Source: Bacteroidota bacterium
Lineage (GTDB): Bacteria; Bacteroidota; Bacteroidia; Bacteroidales; Rikenellaceae
Assembly (NCBI GenBank): GCA_023413645.1
Contig: JAEZPN010000061.1
Coordinates: forward strand, 1 to 14,084
Direction: 5' to 3'
DNA length: 14,084 nucleotides
In this document: piece by piece, positions 11,350 to 14,084 of the stretch
How the letters are laid out: every line of letters begins with the position of its first letter
Position numbering within the stretch: position 1 is the stretch's first letter
Program-made: the position numbers and the translations under genes
The notes under the pieces: generated by a model
What the model saw: the letters and a program-made list of their open reading frames with translations, nothing else
The model's database searches: none
What the model was told of the DNA's origin: nothing

Positions 11350-14084
11350 ATGAAAAATATGGCAGAGAAGAGATTTATTACATGTGATGGTAACTACGCC
11401 GCAGCGCATATTGCTTATATGTTCTCGGAGGTAGCAGCCATCTATCCCATCACACCATCATCAACCATGGCAGAGCTCGTTGACGAGTGGTCTGCACAGG
11501 GCAAGAAGAACATCTTTGGTGATACGGTGAAGGTGGTTGAGATGCAGTCTGAGGCTGGTGCTGCAGGTGCAGTACACGGCTCATTGCAGAGTGGTGCGTT
11601 GACTTCAACATTTACAGCATCACAGGGTTTGCTCCTTATGGTCCCCAATATGTACAAGATCGCTGGTGAGTTGCTCCCCGGTGTATTCCACGTTTCAGCG
11701 CGTGCTCTCGCAGCGCAGTCACTCTCAATCTTTGGTGACCACCAGGATGTAATGGCAGTGCGCCAGACAGGCTTCGCAATGCTCGCTACATCATCTGTAC
11801 AGGAGGTTATGGACCTCGCAGGTGTGGCACACATCGTAGCGCTCAAGGCTCGCATCCCCTTCGTACACTTCTTCGATGGCTTCCGTACATCACACGAGAT
11901 TCAGAAGATCGAGCTTATCGACGAGGCATCGCTCTCAGCAATGTTCGACCGTGAGGCTCTCAAGGAGTTCCGCATGCGTTCGCTCAACCCCGAGCGCCCC
12001 GTAACACGCGGTACTGCACAGAACCCCGATATCTACTTCCAGACACGTGAGGCTTCAAATAAGTTCTACAACGCTGTGCCCGACATGGTGGCTGAGGCGA
12101 TGGAGAAGATTTCGACTATCACTGGTCGTGAGTACAAGCCCTTCACATACTATGGTGACGCAGAGGCTGAGAACATCATCATCGCGATGGGTTCTATCAC
12201 CGAGACTATCAAGGAGTGCGTAGACTACCTCCGCACACAGGGTAAGAAGGTGGGTGTTATCACAGTACACCTCTACCGTCCATTCTCGGCGAAGTACCTC
12301 TTCAACGTGTTGCCCGCAACTGTTAAGCGCGTATGCGTTCTCGACCGCACTAAGGAGCCAGGTTCAAATGGCGAGCCTTTGTTCCTCGACATTCGCGACG
12401 CATTCTACGAGTGCGAGAACCGTCCTATGATCATCGGTGGCCGCTACGGTCTCTCATCAAAGGATACTACACCTGCACAGATGTTGGCAGTATTTGCTAA
12501 CCTCGAGGCTGCCCAGCCCAAGAACCACTTCACTGTAGGTATCAACGACGACGTTACAATGCTCTCACTCCCCGTAGGTGAGGAGGTATCTATGGCTAAG
12601 GAGGGTACTTTCGAGGCTTTGTTCTTCGGTCTTGGCTCTGACGGTACTGTAGGTGCTAACAAGAACTCTATCAAGATTATCGGTGGCTCGACAAACAAGT
12701 ATTGTCAGGCTTACTTCTCATACGACTCAAAGAAGTCGGGTGGTTACACATCATCGCACTTGCGCTTTGGTGACAACCCCATCACTTCACCCTACCTCGT
12801 TACTACTCCCGACTTCGTGGCTTGCCACGTTCCATCATATGTCGAGAAGTACGACGTATTGAAGGGCTTGAAGCGTGGTGGTTCGTTCCTTTTGAACTCT
12901 GTTAACGACGCAGAGACAACATGCGCTACATTGCCCGACCACATGAAGGCATACCTCGCAAAGAACGAGATTAACTTCTACGTTATCAACGCTACAAAGA
13001 TCGCTGCAGAGCTCGGTCTTGGTTCACGTACCAACACCATCATGCAGTCAGCATTCTTCAAGATTGCCGACATCATTCCTATCGAGAAGGCTGTCGAGGA
13101 GATGAAGAAGGCTATCTACAAATCATACGGCAACAAGGGCGAGGATATCGTTAACATGAACTACGCCGCTGTTGACGCTGGTTGCGAGGCTGTAGTTAAG
13201 GTTGAGGTTCCCGCAGAGTGGGCAAACATCGAGTGCAAGAAGGCTGAGGCTGTAGTTGACGAGACTATCCCCGCTTTCGTACGCGAGGTATGTAAGCCTA
13301 TCGACGCACTTAAGGGTGACACACTCCCCGTATCGGCATTCAACGGCCGCGAGGATGGTACTTGGGACAACGGCACCGCTGCATACGAGAAGCGCGGTAT
13401 CGCTACAAGCGTTCCCGAGTGGAAGATCGAGAACTGTATCCAGTGTAACCAGTGTGCATACGTATGTCCTCACGCTGCTATCCGTCCTTTCCTCGCTACT
13501 GAGGAGCAGGCTGCAGCATCTGGCCTCGAGTGGAAGCAGGGCTTGGGCGAGACTAAGGTTCTCAAGTTCCGCATCCAGGTATCGCCTATGGACTGTACAG
13601 GCTGTAACAACTGTGTTGACGTATGTCCCGCAAAGGAGAAGGCTCTCGTTATGCGTCCTTTGGCAGAGCAGGTTAAGGAGGCTAAGAACTGGGATTATGT
13701 AACAAAGAATATCGGCTACACAGAGCACGTAGATAAGACTAAGTCTGTTAAGAACTTGCAGTTCGCACAGCCTTTGTTCGAGTTCTCAGGTGCTTGTGCT
13801 GGTTGCGGTGAGACTCCTTACATCAAGGCTATCACACAGCTCTTCGGCGACCGCATGATGGTGGCTAACGCAACAGGCTGTACCTCAATCTACTCTGGTT
13901 CAGCGCCTTCAACTCCCTACTGCAAGAACTCGCAGGGTCAGGGTCCCGCATGGGCAAACTCACTCTTCGAGGATAACGCTGAGTTCGGTCTCGGTATGCG
14001 CGTGGGTGTTGAGAAGATTCGTGAGGCTTTGGCAGATGTTATGCGCAAGGCTATCGCAGAGTGCAACTGCTGCTCTGAGGAGCT
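11350..14084 (+). CDS. nifJ: Pyruvate:ferredoxin (flavodoxin) oxidoreductase, N-terminal 911 residues (3' end outside window)
   Basis: A fused homodimeric-type PFOR of normally about 1,180-1,200 residues; the window cuts it at residue 911. It converts pyruvate, CoA and oxidised ferredoxin to acetyl-CoA, CO2 and reduced ferredoxin, and is central to anaerobic fermentation. Domain I shows the substrate motif YPITPSS (32-38) and Glu68 in QSEAGAAG, near TPP. The middle carries the two-cluster ferredoxin domain: Cys696/699/702/706 (CIQCNQCAYVCP) and Cys749/752/755/759 (CTGCNNCVDVCP). The proximal-cluster Cys816, Cys819 (CAGC) and Cys844 (ATGCTSIYSG) follow with the spacing known from Desulfovibrio PFOR; the fourth ligand and the TPP Mg-binding GDG motif should lie beyond the window. 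A start at 11359 (MAEKRFITCDG) is equally plausible and costs three residues. Codon bias indicates high expression. It has its own promoter, a palindromic operator and a structured leader. Confidence 0.97.
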   Translation, partial: MKNMAEKRFITCDGNYAAAHIAYMFSEVAAIYPITPSSTMAELVDEWSAQGKKNIFGDTVKVVEMQSEAGAAGAVHGSLQSGALTSTFTASQGLLLMVPNMYKIAGELLPGVFHVSARALAAQSLSIFGDHQDVMAVRQTGFAMLATSSVQEVMDLAGVAHIVALKARIPFVHFFDGFRTSHEIQKIELIDEASLSAMFDREALKEFRMRSLNPERPVTRGTAQNPDIYFQTREASNKFYNAVPDMVAEAMEKISTITGREYKPFTYYGDAEAENIIIAMGSITETIKECVDYLRTQGKKVGVITVHLYRPFSAKYLFNVLPATVKRVCVLDRTKEPGSNGEPLFLDIRDAFYECENRPMIIGGRYGLSSKDTTPAQMLAVFANLEAAQPKNHFTVGINDDVTMLSLPVGEEVSMAKEGTFEALFFGLGSDGTVGANKNSIKIIGGSTNKYCQAYFSYDSKKSGGYTSSHLRFGDNPITSPYLVTTPDFVACHVPSYVEKYDVLKGLKRGGSFLLNSVNDAETTCATLPDHMKAYLAKNEINFYVINATKIAAELGLGSRTNTIMQSAFFKIADIIPIEKAVEEMKKAIYKSYGNKGEDIVNMNYAAVDAGCEAVVKVEVPAEWANIECKKAEAVVDETIPAFVREVCKPIDALKGDTLPVSAFNGREDGTWDNGTAAYEKRGIATSVPEWKIENCIQCNQCAYVCPHAAIRPFLATEEQAAASGLEWKQGLGETKVLKFRIQVSPMDCTGCNNCVDVCPAKEKALVMRPLAEQVKEAKNWDYVTKNIGYTEHVDKTKSVKNLQFAQPLFEFSGACAGCGETPYIKAITQLFGDRMMVANATGCTSIYSGSAPSTPYCKNSQGQGPAWANSLFEDNAEFGLGMRVGVEKIREALADVMRKAIAECNCCSEE

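Noticed and set aside
13123..13728. Minus-strand 201-aa open frame opposite nifJ
   Set aside because: It is Leu/Cys-rich and antisense to the ferredoxin domain of nifJ; it arises from the biased codons of that gene.

Overview
The window reads as a chromosomal segment of a Bacteroidales bacterium, probably a gut commensal (Alistipes/Rikenellaceae-like is a guess; no marker fixes the genus). The grounds are a GLPGLI-family protein, a SusC/TonB-receptor-like outer-membrane protein with an N-terminal carboxypeptidase-regulatory domain, lipoprotein C11 peptidases, a tRNA without encoded CCA, start sites without Shine-Dalgarno sequences, and several promoters of the Bacteroidetes type (TTTG, 19-20 nt, TAnnTTTG).

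Layout. (1) 1-746: the 3' end of rpsA (ribosomal protein S1), followed by 418 bp of gene-free DNA (747-1164) with three terminator-like hairpins, a decayed duplication and a TTTAGGG-rich inverted repeat. (2) 1165-5419, minus strand: a compact operon running outer-membrane receptor -> 242-aa exported protein -> GLPGLI protein. The receptor is split by a frameshift near 3545-3556. Its promoter is preceded by four evenly spaced GTTAA direct repeats. (3) 5615-6172: a stand-alone Clp N-domain-like protein, then a bidirectional terminator shared with a minus-strand tRNA-Ser(GCU). (4) 6544-11033: two paralogous clostripain-like (C11) lipoproteins on the plus strand, flanking a minus-strand pair that encodes a PhnP-type metallo-beta-lactamase-fold hydrolase and a short-chain dehydrogenase. 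(5) 11034-14084: a regulatory region with a Rex-like or CRP/FNR-like palindrome, a strong -7 box and a structured leader of about 160 nt, then the first 911 codons of nifJ (pyruvate:ferredoxin oxidoreductase), cut by the window end.

Function. rpsA and nifJ use the biased codon set of highly expressed housekeeping genes (GAG, AAG, AAC, CTC, GTA). The middle is accessory envelope and secretion biology: an outer-membrane receptor/GLPGLI cassette and two exported proteases. The most interesting points are the two C11 paralogs, which keep the His/Cys dyad but carry Val where the family has the Asp that sets Arg/Lys specificity; the palindrome in front of nifJ, which matches 17 of 18 positions of the clostridial Rex consensus as I recall it; the structured nifJ leader; the direct-repeat operator of the receptor operon; and the frameshift in that receptor. 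I did not find a clearly new multi-gene system.
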